Of a stretch of DNA of 64,000 nt, positions 38,754 to 47,116 are shown piece after piece. Source of the stretch: Takifugu bimaculatus (lineage: Eukaryota; Chordata; Actinopteri; Tetraodontiformes; Tetraodontidae); contig CP034990.1 in assembly GCA_004026145.2 (NCBI GenBank), positions 20,452,075 through 20,516,074 on the forward strand, given 5' to 3'. The translations under genes were made by a program, and so were the position numbers. Numbering within the stretch: position 1 is the stretch's first letter; every line of letters starts with the position of its first letter. The notes under the pieces are model-generated. The model worked only from the letters and a program-made list of their open reading frames with translations, was not told the DNA's origin and searched no databases.

Positions 38754-41082
38754 GGCTGGATTCAGAGCTGCTGGTGGAGTCAGAGACATTTCCGAGCCAT
38801 TACTGCACAGGAGAATTAAAGTGCAATCGAATGAGCTCAAATTTCCCAGAAATTCCGACGTCCAACCCAAAGCCCCATCCCTCACATACAGCTCGGACAA
38901 CAATAATAATAAAAATAAAGCCTTTGTTGCCTTGAGCTGTCACTCCCAGTTGTGCGTCCGATGGCATCAGACCAAATTTAACGAATGAAGAGGTTTCCCC
39001 TCCGGACGGGACCTTCGGTCAGATCCCGCCCCGCGGAGGAGCTGCTGTCTACATTACTGCCCCATCAAACCCTCGGGACATGTGCATTTGCCCCTGTGCA
39101 TGTCACACCTCCTGCAGCACCCTTATCTGCCCCATTCACCCAAAACCAGAACCAGCTTCTAGCTCAGGAAGGTGGGAAACGCACGCGTCTTACCTTCTTC
39201 AGCCAGCCAAAATGTTTGTAGAAATCGATATCATGCTCCATCCTGCAGGCCCATCGCTCTGCAGAGCTCTCCCAACGTTAGGTAACAATTTAGCTACAGC
39301 TACAAAGACGCCAAAAAATCCACAGCAGGATAAAAATAGCGCTTTAACTTGTGCTTTCTACCCCTCTGTGCTCACACACTTCTACAGCGCTTCCATTCTG
39401 CAGCCGGCAGAACGGACAGCGAGGACCTCAGTCCATGTGGTTTGTTGTCTGGGCAGCCTGCAACGTTTAGAGCCAAGCCGAATATCTCGCTCTGAGCCAG
39501 TTGGCTCTTCTCCCTTCCTTTCTTTCTGAATATTTTTGTACCCCTTCTAACTCCCCCTTTCCGTTTCTTTCCCTGCCCCTCCGCTCATGCTGCCTCAGTA
39601 TTGAGAGTATCTGCAGCAGGTCTCAGCCCGTCTCTCCGTCCACCCTCGCTGGCTGCTGGACCTCTCTACCTTCAGCCGGCCCTCTCCCTCCGTCTCAAGT
39701 ACCTCTTTGGGGGAAGGTTTTTTGGTATTTTTTTTACTTTGAGGGGCTTCCAAAAGGGGCACAAGGGGAGAGCAAACTTTCAGCAGCACGTGCTTGTCAG
39801 ATGTTTGGTGAAAGGAGTCTTAAAAAAGAGAGGAGGGGCAGAAGAAGAGGTGGAGGAGGCTGTGTTGGAGAGACCATTGTGATTAAGTAATTTGATTAAA
39901 GAGGCTCTGTTGGAGCAGAGGAAGATGGCAGGTCGAGTGGAGGAGAGATGAAGGATTAAAAGAAAGGTAGGACTAAAAACGAGTGCGCTGAAACCGGGAG
40001 AGCAGCCTGCTGTGAACAGAAGCTCTGGATCTCATTACGGGTGCAGTTTGCTGGGCTCTCAGCTCAATGCAGGAAAATCCCTCCAGATGTCGATGGCCAC
40101 GATGAAAGTCCACCGCCAGATCACGCAGCTAATAAAACCCACAGCCTCAGAAGGAGAGCAGCGGCAGCTTTCTTCTTTCACACGTGTTTGATATTCCACA
40201 GCAGACACTTTGAGATTCCTGCGTGCGCTCACCTCGCCTCTCTTCAGCCACCTCAGAATAACATCTGCCGTGTCGGTGGAGACTTGCTTTCTGACAGACT
40301 CCTGCTCTCGCTCACTCCCCCAGCCCTCCAGCAATGCCTTGAGGGCCTCGGTGTGCTGGAGCGCCATCGGTGCTGGGTCGGTGTGGCGTGGATCAGTCAA
40401 CGGTGAGCTGCTCTGTGGCGTCTGGTAACTCTTGACTCCTACCTGCATTACAGCAGACAGCAGCTCTTTGCCTTTCTGACCTGCACAGGCAGAACATTTA
40501 GCACAATATTACTCCAGGATCAGCTTCTTCTGGGCTTCTGGTGCTGGTTGAGGCCAGTTAGTGGAAACGACCTCTAGGGGGCGCCGTTGTGCTCCCATGT
40601 GACAGATGGAAATGGCATCACAGGGTTGCACACTGGGTTCTGAAAGCCCCAAATTAGAGGTCTAACTTTGGTCACTGTTAATATCAAGTTGCCTAAAGTA
40701 CTTTGATGATGTTTAAAGAGAACACATGGGACAAATGCAGCATTATGGTATTTTTAGCAGCACATTTTCAACATTAGCTGCTGGTGGAGCTGCTAATGTT
40801 TCAAATGTCACCTTTAATATTAAAACCGTTGTTTGTTGTTTTTACCTCCAACGAACCAAAACTCTGTCACATCCACCAGAAAATAAAACTGGGGAATCAC
40901 ACTTCCTCAATTGTTTTCCATTTGTATACGTCTCGTCTTTCGTATCTATGGAGACCAGCAATCACTAATGAAGCAGTCGTGTTTTTGAGATAATGAGTGA
41001 AGAACCCAGAACTCTTACCGGCAATAATGTCATCCATTCGCTCCAAGGCAGCCTCTAAAATGTGGCAGGCATTTGACGCCAT
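27332..41082 (-). CDS. ppfibp2: liprin-beta-2, whole coding span (23 exons)
   Basis: Liprin-beta-2 (PPFIA-binding protein 2) is a cytosolic scaffold of the LAR/liprin family that pairs with liprin-alpha at cell-cortex and presynaptic sites. The model gives about 935-961 aa (human about 876). In order: N-terminus MASNACHILEAALERMDDII; coiled coils (VSVLTDQVEAQGAKI, LHRTSLESQKL, DRRIEELTLLLKQ); a Ser-rich linker; the FRRLWGK/LRRTQSGGF and KRGGLRATAGPRL block; SAM1 at about 632-697; SAM2 at about 715-785 (WLDDIGLPQYKDQFHEARVD); SAM3 at about 786-865 (NHRVMEWLRSVDLAEFAPNL); and the tail KKLGFTQFSHLRKRK...DYICPMD. Exon phases match end to end. VSVLTDQVEAQG occurs in both human beta liprins, but MASNACHILEAALERMD, LLLNIPPQKTLLRRHL and CAIHVLHVNKFNP point to PPFIBP2 rather than PPFIBP1. 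One exon border (about 34.5 kb) and the Ser-rich linker exons are less certain. The gene lies downstream of syt9, as in human. Confidence 0.95.
27621..27809 (-). CDS. ppfibp2: ppfibp2 SAM3 exon, second part
   Basis: Acceptor TTGCTCCTCCACAG; encodes ILEPRFSSETLALLLNIPPQ, KTLLRRHLATAFSALVGAQA, AQEKREYANATGHVPLTTTA, KVK; donor GTAAAG. It completes SAM3. Length 189 bp, phases 0/0. Confidence 0.97.
27897..28022 (-). CDS. ppfibp2: ppfibp2 SAM3 exon, first part
   Basis: Acceptor TCTCTCCTCCAG; encodes RNPSPSEVVQWSNHRVMEWL, RSVDLAEFAPNLRGSGVHGG, LI; donor GTAAGC. Human has SEVVQWSNHRVMEWLRSVDL. Length 126 bp, phases 0/0. Confidence 0.97.
28133..28155. repeat. poly-T run (23) in ppfibp2 intron
   Basis: Homopolymer on the plus strand between the SAM2 and SAM3 exons. 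Confidence 0.95.
28557..28679 (-). CDS. ppfibp2: ppfibp2 SAM2 exon, second part
   Basis: Encodes NDLLSLKVTSQLHHLSIKCA, IHVLHVNKFNPNCLRRRPGE, E; donor GTACTT. CAIHVLHVNKFNP favours PPFIBP2 over PPFIBP1 (which has RAIQVLRINNFEP). Length 123 bp, phases 0/0. Confidence 0.97.
28754..28842 (-). CDS. ppfibp2: ppfibp2 SAM2 exon, first part
   Basis: Acceptor TTTCTGATTTCAG; encodes R-WLDDIGLPQYKDQFHEARV, DGRMIQYLTV; donor GTGAGG. It is near-identical to human and diagnostic for liprin-beta. Length 89 bp, phases 1 in and 0 out. Confidence 0.97.
28968..29079 (-). CDS. ppfibp2: ppfibp2 SAM1 exon, second part
   Basis: Encodes EMRMRNPLHRKKLQLALRAF, STKTVEKSSELDYIWVA plus one base; donor GTGAGG. Human reads ELGIKHPLHRKKLVLAVKA then DHIWVTRW. 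In SAM1 the usual LGIK is MRMR here. Length 112 bp, exit phase 1. Confidence 0.94.
29188..29338 (-). CDS. ppfibp2: ppfibp2 SAM1 exon, first part
   Basis: Acceptor TTTCTTCTCAG; encodes R-DMSVPFSQWTKEQVCGWLE, DFGLGQYVNLTRQWVESGQT, LLSATPQDLEK; donor GTCAGA. This is the first SAM domain, matching human PFAQWSTERVCAWLEDFGL. Length 151 bp, phases 2 in and 0 out. Confidence 0.95.
29427..29555 (-). CDS. ppfibp2: ppfibp2 exon with RRTQSG and RATAGPRL motifs
   Basis: Encodes K-LRRTQSGGFQSADPEAAPF, KRGGLRATAGPRLTRTPEAS, ASS plus two bases. Human has KIRRTQSGNF and RRGGLRATAGPRLSRT. The donor GTACAA is weak but the phase (2/2) fits both neighbours. Length 129 bp. Confidence 0.92.
29623..29749 (-). CDS. 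ppfibp2: ppfibp2 exon before the RRTQSG block (tandem acceptor)
   Basis: Encodes DEARSSSSSPLHCEPNVHSG, PRSVGSPEYMKTNSSFRRLW, G plus two bases; donor GTGAGC. FRRLWGK matches human KKFWGK. The acceptor is a GAAGAAG pair, so the exon may start at 29749 or three bases earlier at 29752, adding one residue. Length 127 bp, phases 1 in and 2 out. Confidence 0.88.
29821..30621. repeat. 800-bp G-rich minisatellite in ppfibp2 intron
   Basis: Array of AGGCTGGGGG-type units mixed with GAGAGGCTGGGTGAGACTAA. Runs of 5-9 G recur every 10-40 bases on the plus strand, so the ppfibp2 pre-mRNA carries the C-rich version. Very high G-quadruplex potential in the template strand. Confidence 0.95.
30761..31382. repeat. 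22-bp minisatellite, about 28 copies, in ppfibp2 intron
   Basis: Unit GGGGGCCACGCCTGTAGCAT + GA, with variants ACACC, GCCCG and GGAGG. It lies about 140 bases from the preceding minisatellite but is unrelated to it in sequence. Confidence 0.96.
31416..31551 (-). CDS. ppfibp2: ppfibp2 linker exon, 3' border uncertain
   Basis: Acceptor GGTTTGTGCAG, then SCLSDSKHQTLPRNSSPSEQ, NGSSSSSESRSQRSPEGSED, GDSSQ plus one base, with donor GTAAAT. A second donor (GTGAAG) about 20 bases on has the same phase 1. The next intron begins within about 40 bases of a 22-bp minisatellite. Confidence 0.72.
31813..31861 (-). CDS. ppfibp2: ppfibp2 linker exon
   Basis: A 49-bp exon, acceptor GTTTATTTACAG, donor GTACTT. 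In the phase forced by its neighbours it reads R-IETPTSRHLSNGTSQK and joins SCLSDSKHQ. A different reading in the same place is open but does not fit the phases. Confidence 0.65.
31939..32012 (-). CDS. ppfibp2: ppfibp2 Ser-rich linker exon
   Basis: Acceptor TTTCACCGTCGCAG and strong donor GTGAGG enclose 74 bp, open in phase 0: VSHASTSSSSSPHTSSSAQK DGDF plus two bases. The serine run fits the disordered linker before the SAM domains. Confidence 0.72.
32095..32219 (-). CDS. ppfibp2: ppfibp2 linker exon
   Basis: Acceptor TTGCTGCAG, then APPAVGTVSNGRTPSTSSEE and ELQEPMKRSDSAGAKSEDLK, SE, with a probable donor GTGGGT that keeps phase 0 into the next exon. Low-complexity linker; supported mostly by phase and splice sites. 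Length 125 bp. Confidence 0.75.
32350..32425 (-). CDS. ppfibp2: ppfibp2 end-of-coiled-coil exon
   Basis: Encodes DRRIEELTLLLKQCRQFREV THPRP plus one base; donor GTAATC. The DRRIEELT--L-Q segment is near-identical to human. Length 76 bp, exit phase 1. Confidence 0.93.
32495..32549. repeat. (CA)n microsatellite
   Basis: Pure CA tract in a ppfibp2 intron. Confidence 0.97.
33040..33101 (-). CDS. ppfibp2: ppfibp2 coiled-coil exon
   Basis: Encodes DRELQRLRITMKSLVAANDE K between acceptor TTCTTCTAG and donor GTGAGA. Matches human DQEIQRLKMGMETLLLANEDK. Length 62 bp, phases 1 in and 0 out. Confidence 0.94.
33752..33863 (-). CDS. ppfibp2: ppfibp2 coiled-coil exon
   Basis: The acceptor follows a run of 12 C on the coding strand and GCAG. 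Encodes AEIGSLQQLVLTKNAEIESL, QTQLLTRPSPSTEDSEK plus one base; donor GTAACC. Matches human AEVAQLQEQVALKDAEIERL. Length 112 bp, exit phase 1. Confidence 0.93.
34143..34235 (-). CDS. ppfibp2: ppfibp2 coiled-coil exon
   Basis: Encodes NIIKELRTLKEKVEHLEDQK and LQYEKKLKATK; donor GTGAAC. It matches human LLQELRHLKIKVEELENERN-QYEWKLKATK. Length 93 bp, phases 0/0. Confidence 0.94.
34486..34755 (-). CDS. ppfibp2: ppfibp2 probable coiled-coil exon, 3' border uncertain
   Basis: Acceptor TGTCTGTCAG opens a phase-0 frame SVVNFISELQEQMCRFQKEI, NSKIREKKALQ with coiled-coil character, then an acidic Gly/Ser/Glu-rich stretch. Donors that keep phase 0 are GTACAC (exon end 34564, 64 codons), GTAGGC (34486, 90 codons, used here) and one slightly further on. 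I do not recall this segment from the human canonical form, so it may be an isoform-specific or fish-retained exon. Confidence 0.65.
34756..36330 (-). other. ppfibp2: ppfibp2 intron (34.8-36.3 kb)
   Basis: A 1.6-kb intron before the 34.5-kb exon. The plus strand has several short reading frames but no family motif. Nothing else recognised. Confidence 0.65.
36331..36462 (-). CDS. ppfibp2: ppfibp2 coiled-coil exon
   Basis: Encodes EFLHRTSLESQKLSLMGEVS, YLKLKLSDMEGKQGYGAEKQ, HKAE; donor GTAGGT. It corresponds to human ELLSRTSLETQKLDLMTEVS. Length 132 bp, phases 0/0. Confidence 0.95.
36463..37872 (-). other. ppfibp2: ppfibp2 intron (36.5-37.9 kb)
   Basis: Intron with a (CA)n tract at 37163-37220 and C- and G-homopolymers near 37507-37534 and 37586-37599. 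No exon seen. Confidence 0.7.
37163..37220. repeat. (CA)29 microsatellite
   Basis: Pure tract in a ppfibp2 intron. Confidence 0.97.
37873..37986 (-). CDS. ppfibp2: ppfibp2 coiled-coil exon
   Basis: Encodes VSVLTDQVEAQGAKISDLKS followed by SLVEHQQKLRSAGEMLQQ; donor GTAAAT. This is the signature heptad segment of liprin-beta. Length 114 bp, phases 0/0. Confidence 0.96.
38401..38469 (-). CDS. ppfibp2: ppfibp2 coiled-coil exon
   Basis: Encodes ANGESYQQRLSRLEGDKESL ILQ between acceptor CATCAG and donor GTGAGA. Human beta liprins have YQERLARLEGDKESLILQ here. Length 69 bp, phases 0/0. Confidence 0.95.
38665..38750. repeat. (TG)43 microsatellite
   Basis: Long pure TG tract in a ppfibp2 intron, 196 bases upstream (in gene sense) of a coiled-coil exon. 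Confidence 0.98.
39194..39241 (-). CDS. ppfibp2: ppfibp2 probable alternative first coding exon
   Basis: A short reading frame MEHDIDFYKHFGWLKK starts at an ATG in strong context (AGGATGG) and ends at donor GTAAGA in phase 0. That is exactly the phase needed to splice into the coiled-coil exon at 38469. Coming from the preceding exon it would meet a stop (TGA) at once, so it does not work as an internal exon. This suggests a second promoter making a protein without the N-terminal segment. Not confirmed. Confidence 0.5.
40233..40480 (-). CDS. ppfibp2: ppfibp2 coding exon 2
   Basis: Acceptor CTGTGCAG; 82 codons open in the required phase 1, ending ADVILRWLKRGE before donor GTGAGC. The segment HTEALKALLEGWGSEREQE followed by TADVILRWL matches the leucine-rich region before the coiled coils in beta liprins. 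The first half is poorly conserved. Confidence 0.85.
41019..41082 (-). CDS. ppfibp2: ppfibp2 coding exon 1 (start)
   Basis: Encodes MASNACHILEAALERMDDII plus A and one base; donor GTAAGA. The ATG sits in GTCGCCATGG, a strong start context, and the human protein begins with the same MAS-A---LEAALE-MD-IIAG pattern. Length 64 bp, exit phase 1. Confidence 0.93.
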
Positions 41083-41144
41083 GGCGACAAACGTGTAGGC
41101 AGCCCTAGAAGATCCTGAATCGGGGCCGAGGGTTGACGGAGCAT
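41083..41144 (-). other. ppfibp2: ppfibp2 5' UTR part of first coding exon
   Basis: A strong acceptor (TGTTTCTCCTCAG) ends at 41145, so the exon with the start codon is probably preceded by an intron and an upstream non-coding exon. I could not locate that exon or its promoter. Confidence 0.55.
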
Positions 41145-41522
41145 CTGAGGAGAAACAGCGTTGCAGATTACTCCCAGTCGCCGTCACGCTTAGATCAGCG
41201 GCTGCTCTGACATCAGAGTGACTCTAAATAAGAGCTCCCACATGTGGCCTCGTACGTTTAAACGCTCCTCTCTCATTTGCAGTCTGGGCCTGACCCACTG
41301 TCAGAACTGCTGAGGGGCGCAAACACGGGTTTCACTTTAGTTCCATCCTCTGTTTTTCTTTCCATCTGTACAAAGGCAGCACGTGCACGTGTAACGCCCG
41401 ACATCCAAAACACCAGCGTTTCAAGTTTGATGATTGTTTGATGCAACTGGAACATTTTAAGGTCTTCTACGGCATCACGCTTCCATCACAAACGCTTCCA
41501 TGTGGGTGTGTGCGATTTCACT

Positions 41523-41804
41523 CCATCCATCCATCCACCCACCCACCCATCCATCCATCCATCCACCCACCCACCCATCCATCCATCCATCCATCCATCC
41601 ATCCATCCATCCATCCATCCACCCACCCACCCATCCATCCATCCACCCACCCATCCATCCATCCATCCACCCACCCACCCATCCACCCATCCACCCACCC
41701 ACCCATCCATCCACCCACCCACCCACCCACCCATCCACCCATCCATCCATCCATCCATCCATCCATCCATCCATCCACCCATCCATCCATCCATCCATCC
41801 ATCC
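41523..41804. repeat. (CCAT)n/(CCAC)n tetranucleotide array
   Basis: 280 bases of CATC and CACC tetramers in alternating blocks. Confidence 0.97.
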
Positions 41805-42760
41805 GTGGCTTTACCCCTGCAGGGGGCTGGAGTCTGTCTCAGGTGCCTTCAGGTGAGAGGGGGAGTCAGCAGCTCATCACAGAGATAACCTATAGAACCA
41901 TTCACACTGCTCAGGTCAGCGTCACTCATTCCTCTCTCCTCCAAATGTGCACGTGTAAAAAGCCCACTCGTGCACGGTGGGAGCAGACAAACGCAGCTCC
42001 AAAAGCGTCAGCCATCGGTTCACACGAAGATCTTTGTGCTGTGCGGCCGCAGCGCGACCAGCGCCCCGTTTCGTTTGATTTCAGGTCTATTTTTCTGTCT
42101 TCATGGCCACAGATGAAGGACTGGACGGTTCGCTTCATGCTGCTGTTTCCCCGGAACTTGATGTTGGGGATTTTTTTTGTTTTCTACCACCATTAGTGTG
42201 AAAGTACATCTAAATAAACAATGCCTGATATTAACATTTTTCAGGCAGTAAGTGATGGTTAAAAATGTTCTGTAAAAGCATGTAAGCATAGCACTGAAGG
42301 TGGTTTTATTTAGTTATTTAGTGGTTCTTCACGCTGCAGTCCTACACTTAACTCCCAAAACGTGTGACTGCGTGTGGAGGTCGGATGGTTTCACCACGCA
42401 GGTCAAAAGCAAGCATGGCCGTCCGGAGAGAAGCCAGGAAGTGGGAAAAAAGTAACGGCCTTCATTTTTAAGATCGCACAGCAGGACAGATTGTAATATT
42501 TCTCCTGTCTTTGGGTTCAGAAGAGAAATCCTTTTTTACCCCCCTTCACACTTTTCCACAGACAGAAACATAAATTCTTTCAGAGCCGCCAAAACCTTTG
42601 TGGTCTTGCCAAATAATGAGCTTTTTCTTTTGTTGAAAGAATCATTTGGCAAACTTTGAAACACACCCTGAATTTCCATCCAGTTCCAAGCTGTCATAGA
42701 TGACAGCTAGTTATTTCACATGTGTAACTGGTCATGGGTGTGAGGAGAGACTGCTGGTAG

Positions 42761-42817
42761 AAGCACACACACACACACACACACACGCACACACATGCAC
42801 GCACACACACACACACA
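42761..42817. repeat. (CA)n microsatellite
   Basis: CA tract with a few G substitutions. Confidence 0.95.
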
Positions 42818-44501
42818 GATCAGAAGCCTTGTGTTACCGTGAGAAATCTATTGCATATTTCATTTAGTTTGCTTCAATAAAAGACTATTGTTTAAACCAG
42901 TAATTAGCAAACTGTGTTTGTCACAAACAAAATGCTGTCATGGGGAGAGAAAAGATGTTTATTAGAAATCAGAGGACGACTCAGCGTTCCTTCGTTAGCA
43001 GGAGGCGCAGCTTCACCTCCCGTCAGTCACATTCACAGCTAATTGCTGCCTGTCTGAGTCATTTATCTCTCGTCTGATATTTTATCATCCAGCCATGTCA
43101 GGAATTGTCTGATATACCCAAGGATGAGTGTCGATGGACTCTGGTCATCGTTTCTGGATGGAACAAAATGCCAAAAAATAAAATAAAATAGCACCGCCAT
43201 TTCATCTATTGCTGAGAGAGAAATTGAAAATCCTGTCCTGTCTGCAAATGGAACCAGCTTCATATGTAGAATGTCCAACATCTCCTGCAACAGCCTTCCA
43301 TTTTTAGAGTTTATGTTGCAGCTAACGCAACAAACCTGTCTCTAAAAATAAGCTTATATGAGAGAAGTGAGGACAACGAAAATCAGTCAAAGGTTTTCAG
43401 CTGCAGACACATCAAAAAAGAGAAATTCTCAGTAGAAAACAGCACCCTGGGTTGTTCGGACCCAGATGAAGTCTTTAGGCTGACAATAACCAGTGCTGCT
43501 GGATAAGAATGACCTGTGGGTTATCCTCCCAACACGCGGTACAAATAGCATTAGCATTCATTATGACATAACCTGGGGCTCTTGTATAGAACAAGGAGAG
43601 GAGAAATAATCCAGGCAGCACTGAGGATGTTCGGTGTCGCCATGCAGAATATTGTCGCCTCTGAAGCGTAAATCTCAGACCAGTAATTAAATCAGCAGGT
43701 AATTTGTGGGAAAACGTGTCTCCCCTCTCCTCGTAACCATCAGCCTGAGTGGATCACAGCTTTGCAGCCAACCGGTAATGTGTCATACACAGCACCCACT
43801 AACACGACCTTAACAAGCAACCCACACAGCCCACAGCCCCTCCCCCACCCCTTCCTTTTCTCCAGGATGATATTCCATCATGACTCCCAGCGTGAGGAAT
43901 AATGCGGGGAACGGAAAACGGACAAGGTGGTGGCCATTAAGTGGATGGTAACTGAAGTCTGCGCTCCGAAGTGGCGGCGCCATCTGAGACCCTTGACACT
44001 CACACTGAGGAGGCTGGCATTATTCATCTGGAGGCCCACAACATCAAACGTGCTATAGATAGCAGCCTGGATTCCAGAGGCAGATGAAACAGGGCTATGG
44101 AGCAGTCAAACACTTTATTCCCTTTGCTTTGTGGCATAAATATTGAATGTGAGGACCCGATCGCGGGAAAAGGAGCCGTCCTCAGCGCTTCCTTTCTAAC
44201 CGTGCTAATGTGCTAGGATGCTACTGTTCCCACCAATCAGAGGATTACAGGAATGTCCTTGCTGCTACTCTGGTGGTGACTCGTGTGTATTTGGTTCTGG
44301 GTGTGTTAAATGAGGTTCTGCACGATGTACAGGGCAGATATACAGAGCGGGGGCAGGAATGCTAACGTTCCTGAGCTGGAACGAGGTTAATTACTTTGAC
44401 TGTAGAGAAAAAATCCAACCGGATCCTAATTGTCAACGCAAAATTGGATCACGGCTCTTTCCATTGTCACAAAACACGAAATTAAACATTGCACTTTGCT
44501 G

Positions 44502-45173
44502 GAGATCACTGTGGAGGTGAAGAAGGAGATCACTGTGGAGATGAAGCAGATCACTGAGGAGATGAAGCAGATCACTGAGGAGATGAAGCAGATCACTGAG
44601 GAGGTGAAGCAGGAGATCACTGTGGAGATGAAGCAGATCACTGTGGAGGTGAAGCAGATCACTGAGGAGGTGAAGCAGGAGATCACTGAGGAGGTGAAGC
44701 AGGAGATCACTGAGGAGATGAAGCAGGAGATCACTGAGGAGGTGAAGCAGGAGATCACTGAGGAGATGAAGCAGGAGATCACTGTGGAGGTGAAGCAGAT
44801 CACTGAGGAGGTGAAGCAGGAGATCACTGAGGAGGTGAAGCAGGAGATCACTGAGGAGATGAAGCAGGAGATCACTGAGGAGGTGAAGCAGGAGATCACT
44901 GAGGAGGTGAAGCAGGAGATCACTGAGGAGATGAAGCAGATCACTGTGGAGGTGAAGCAGATCACTGAGGAGGTGAAGCAGGAGATCACTGAGGAGATGA
45001 AGCAGGAGATCACTGAGGAGGTGAAGCAGGAGATCACTGTGGAGGTGAAGCAGATCACTGAGGAGGTGAAGCAGGAGATCACTGAGGAGGTGAAGCAGGA
45101 GATCACTGTGGAGATGAAGCAGATCACTGAGGAGGTGAAGCAGGAGATCACTGAGGAGGTGAAGCAGGAGATC
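44502..45173. repeat. 21/24-bp codon-periodic minisatellite
   Basis: Units GAGATCACTGAGGAGGTGAA + GCAG (24 bp) and ATCACTGAGGAGATGAAGCA + G (21 bp), about 30 copies. Both unit lengths are multiples of three and stop-free, so a 264-codon frame on the plus strand (44430-45221, ITEEVKQE/ITEEMKQ repeats) and a 241-codon frame on the minus strand both stay open. No splice context, homologue or promoter is apparent, so I call it a repeat rather than a gene. Confidence 0.9.
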
Positions 45174-45539
45174 CCCTCTAGAGAAGCCCCTCTGCAGCGA
45201 AACCTTCTTTATTCAGGACTGTGAAGTGTTTCCTGATTCTCTGCTGAAGAGTTTCAGTGACTCAGGCTTCAGAACCGTCCAGAAAAGGTCTGTGGTGAGA
45301 TGCTCATAGAGGAGAAGCTTCAGAAGATACTCGTATCGTGTAGAACTTCATTAACAGTCGACTCTGCTGACGGTTGCCCAAATGTGTTGCACCTGTTGAC
45401 TCTTCCTCCAAAGGAACTCACAATTGTGGGGTTTCGTAAGGTTCTACTGTCTTTGCTCTGCGAGTCATGCAGCCGCCCCAATGACACGAGTGCACGGAAC
45501 AATCTGCCTGTTTCTTGGGGACATTGATGTGTTGCTGGC

Positions 45540-45730
45540 TCGACTAGTGCAAATCTAATTGGAACATATCTGTAATGAGGAAATAGCCATGCAGAACATC
45601 AACAGACAGACCTAGCACGAGTCCTCCTGCTGATTGTGTGTCAGATAAACTGTGCATCATGTTCAGGCAAAGATAGCACAGATTAAAATGATGAAGCATG
45701 AAATTGGCCACATATCTGCAGAGGGAACGT
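45540..45730. promoter_or_regulatory. candidate conserved non-coding element
   Basis: Repeat-free block with GCAAATCTAATTGGAAC, GTAATGAGGAAATAG, AGATTAAAATGATGAAG and GAAATTGGCC. It lies about 1 kb beyond the syt9 poly(A) signal. Composition only. Confidence 0.3.
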
Positions 45731-46692
45731 CGGATCCGGCTCTTTATCAGCTTCAGCTCCCCCCGTTTTGCCCTCTGATCTTTGCTCGGTTGTTAGAAAG
45801 CAAATCAGCCGCCGCTGATTCGGTGTTTCTGGTTAAAGGAAAATGCTAAACAGCCTCCATTCACTGATGTTGGATCCTGTCGAGTGGATGAAGAAGAAAA
45901 CTCTTTTTCTAGTGTCCTGCACCTTTCGCTGTTGCACGGAGACGCTAAAGTGTGTGACGTCTGGACGAGTTTAGTACCTAATGGAAGACTTTTTACTGTA
46001 CGTGCACAGCAGGGTGCAGCTGACCCCAAACACAAGACAAACAACCAAGTTTCAGTCAGAACTGGAGCTGCTGCCTGGAAGTAGCGTGTTCTACGGGCAG
46101 ACGTAAAGTGTCAGGGGAAAACGGCTAATTGCCCAATTTATTTCATGTGTGAGGCAGTTCTGGGTCTGATGTCTCCTCAAAAGTCGGTAGAAAGTAGTAG
46201 TATTAATTAATGATGACCCAGTCTGTCCAATTACCTTCTGCAGGTCTGCTAAATGAAGCCTTATATCCCGATCGAACACTTATTTACCGTGAGCGTGTCA
46301 ACGGGCTCGGCAGCCCGGACCTCTGTGATTCCCACCTCTGTTGACCTCTGACCCACATTAGTCCTTCTGTTTGGGAATAACGGCCGGCCTCAGAGAGGAG
46401 CCATAAACGGTGCTGTGCATTGATGGACTGCTTCCATCCCTTCTCTCTAAACTGCCTTCCCATCGCTGCTAATTGGCCACGTTTCCCTCCTGAGTGGTGC
46501 CTGTAGGATTCCTGATCTGCTTACACAAGCACTCTTTCTCCTACAAACTGTCCCAGCTGCCTTTTCTAAAACACTCATCTCAAGCCCGGATTGGACTCAT
46601 CTGCTATAAAAGAAACCCACTTTCATGTAAATTACAGTTATGGATCCAGTAGGAAAAGCAAGTCCAGAACTCCACGGATGAGGTCGAATCCG

Positions 46693-46698
46693 TTTATT
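46693..46698 (-). terminator. syt9: AATAAA polyadenylation signal, syt9 (distal)
   Basis: Canonical hexamer on the minus strand about 530 bases after the syt9 stop, with cleavage expected 10-30 bases further on. Confidence 0.5.
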
Positions 46699-47110
46699 GA
46701 TCACATTTAACATACTTACAGATATTTTCTTCAAAAAGGAAACTTCACTGCACGCCAGCAGACAGAACAACACGCCATCCCGAGTATAGAACCACAAAGA
46801 AACAAACCAACGAGGAGCAGATATCCCACCAAACCATCATGCACCAAGTCACCACCAAAGGAAAAACAAAACTATGGCAGTTCAACTGGCTGGAAATACG
46901 AGACTCACGTCATCAAAACGAGTAACAACACTATGTAAAAAACAGGAGCGACTGTAGAAACGCGGGAGCACCGGAGACCCAAAATGTCTGCATGCCCCCG
47001 TTGTTATTTCTTAGATTGACCTCCTAGAAAAGTAAACATCCAGCGTTGCTGCCATTCAACATGCATCCGGCCGAGCGGTTCTCACGCCGCTCTCGCTTCT
47101 CTTCCTTAGC

Positions 47111-47116
47111 TTTATT
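47111..47116 (-). terminator. syt9: AATAAA polyadenylation signal, syt9 (proximal)
   Basis: Canonical hexamer on the minus strand about 112 bases after the syt9 stop. It could give a short 3' UTR form. Confidence 0.4.

Larger units (their letters stand above)
38470..40232 (-). other. ppfibp2: ppfibp2 intron with TG repeat and candidate second promoter
   Basis: Between coding exon 2 and the first coiled-coil exon. It holds a (TG)43 tract at 38665-38750 and the probable alternative first exon at 39.2 kb. About 700 bases upstream of that exon (39.25-39.95 kb) would be its promoter; I see no TATA box or CpG island there. Confidence 0.6.
41145..46674. other. syt9-ppfibp2 intergenic interval
   Basis: No exon recognised, and no olfactomedin-domain piece. 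Contains the CATC/CACC array (41523-41804), a (CA)n tract (42761-42817), the codon-periodic minisatellite (44502-45173) and an enhancer-like block at about 45540-45730. The ppfibp2 promoter and first non-coding exon should be here or within syt9, but I could not place them. Confidence 0.65.

Noticed and set aside
41475..41888. Pro/His- and Trp/Met-rich frames over the CATC array
   Set aside because: Products of a simple tetranucleotide repeat.
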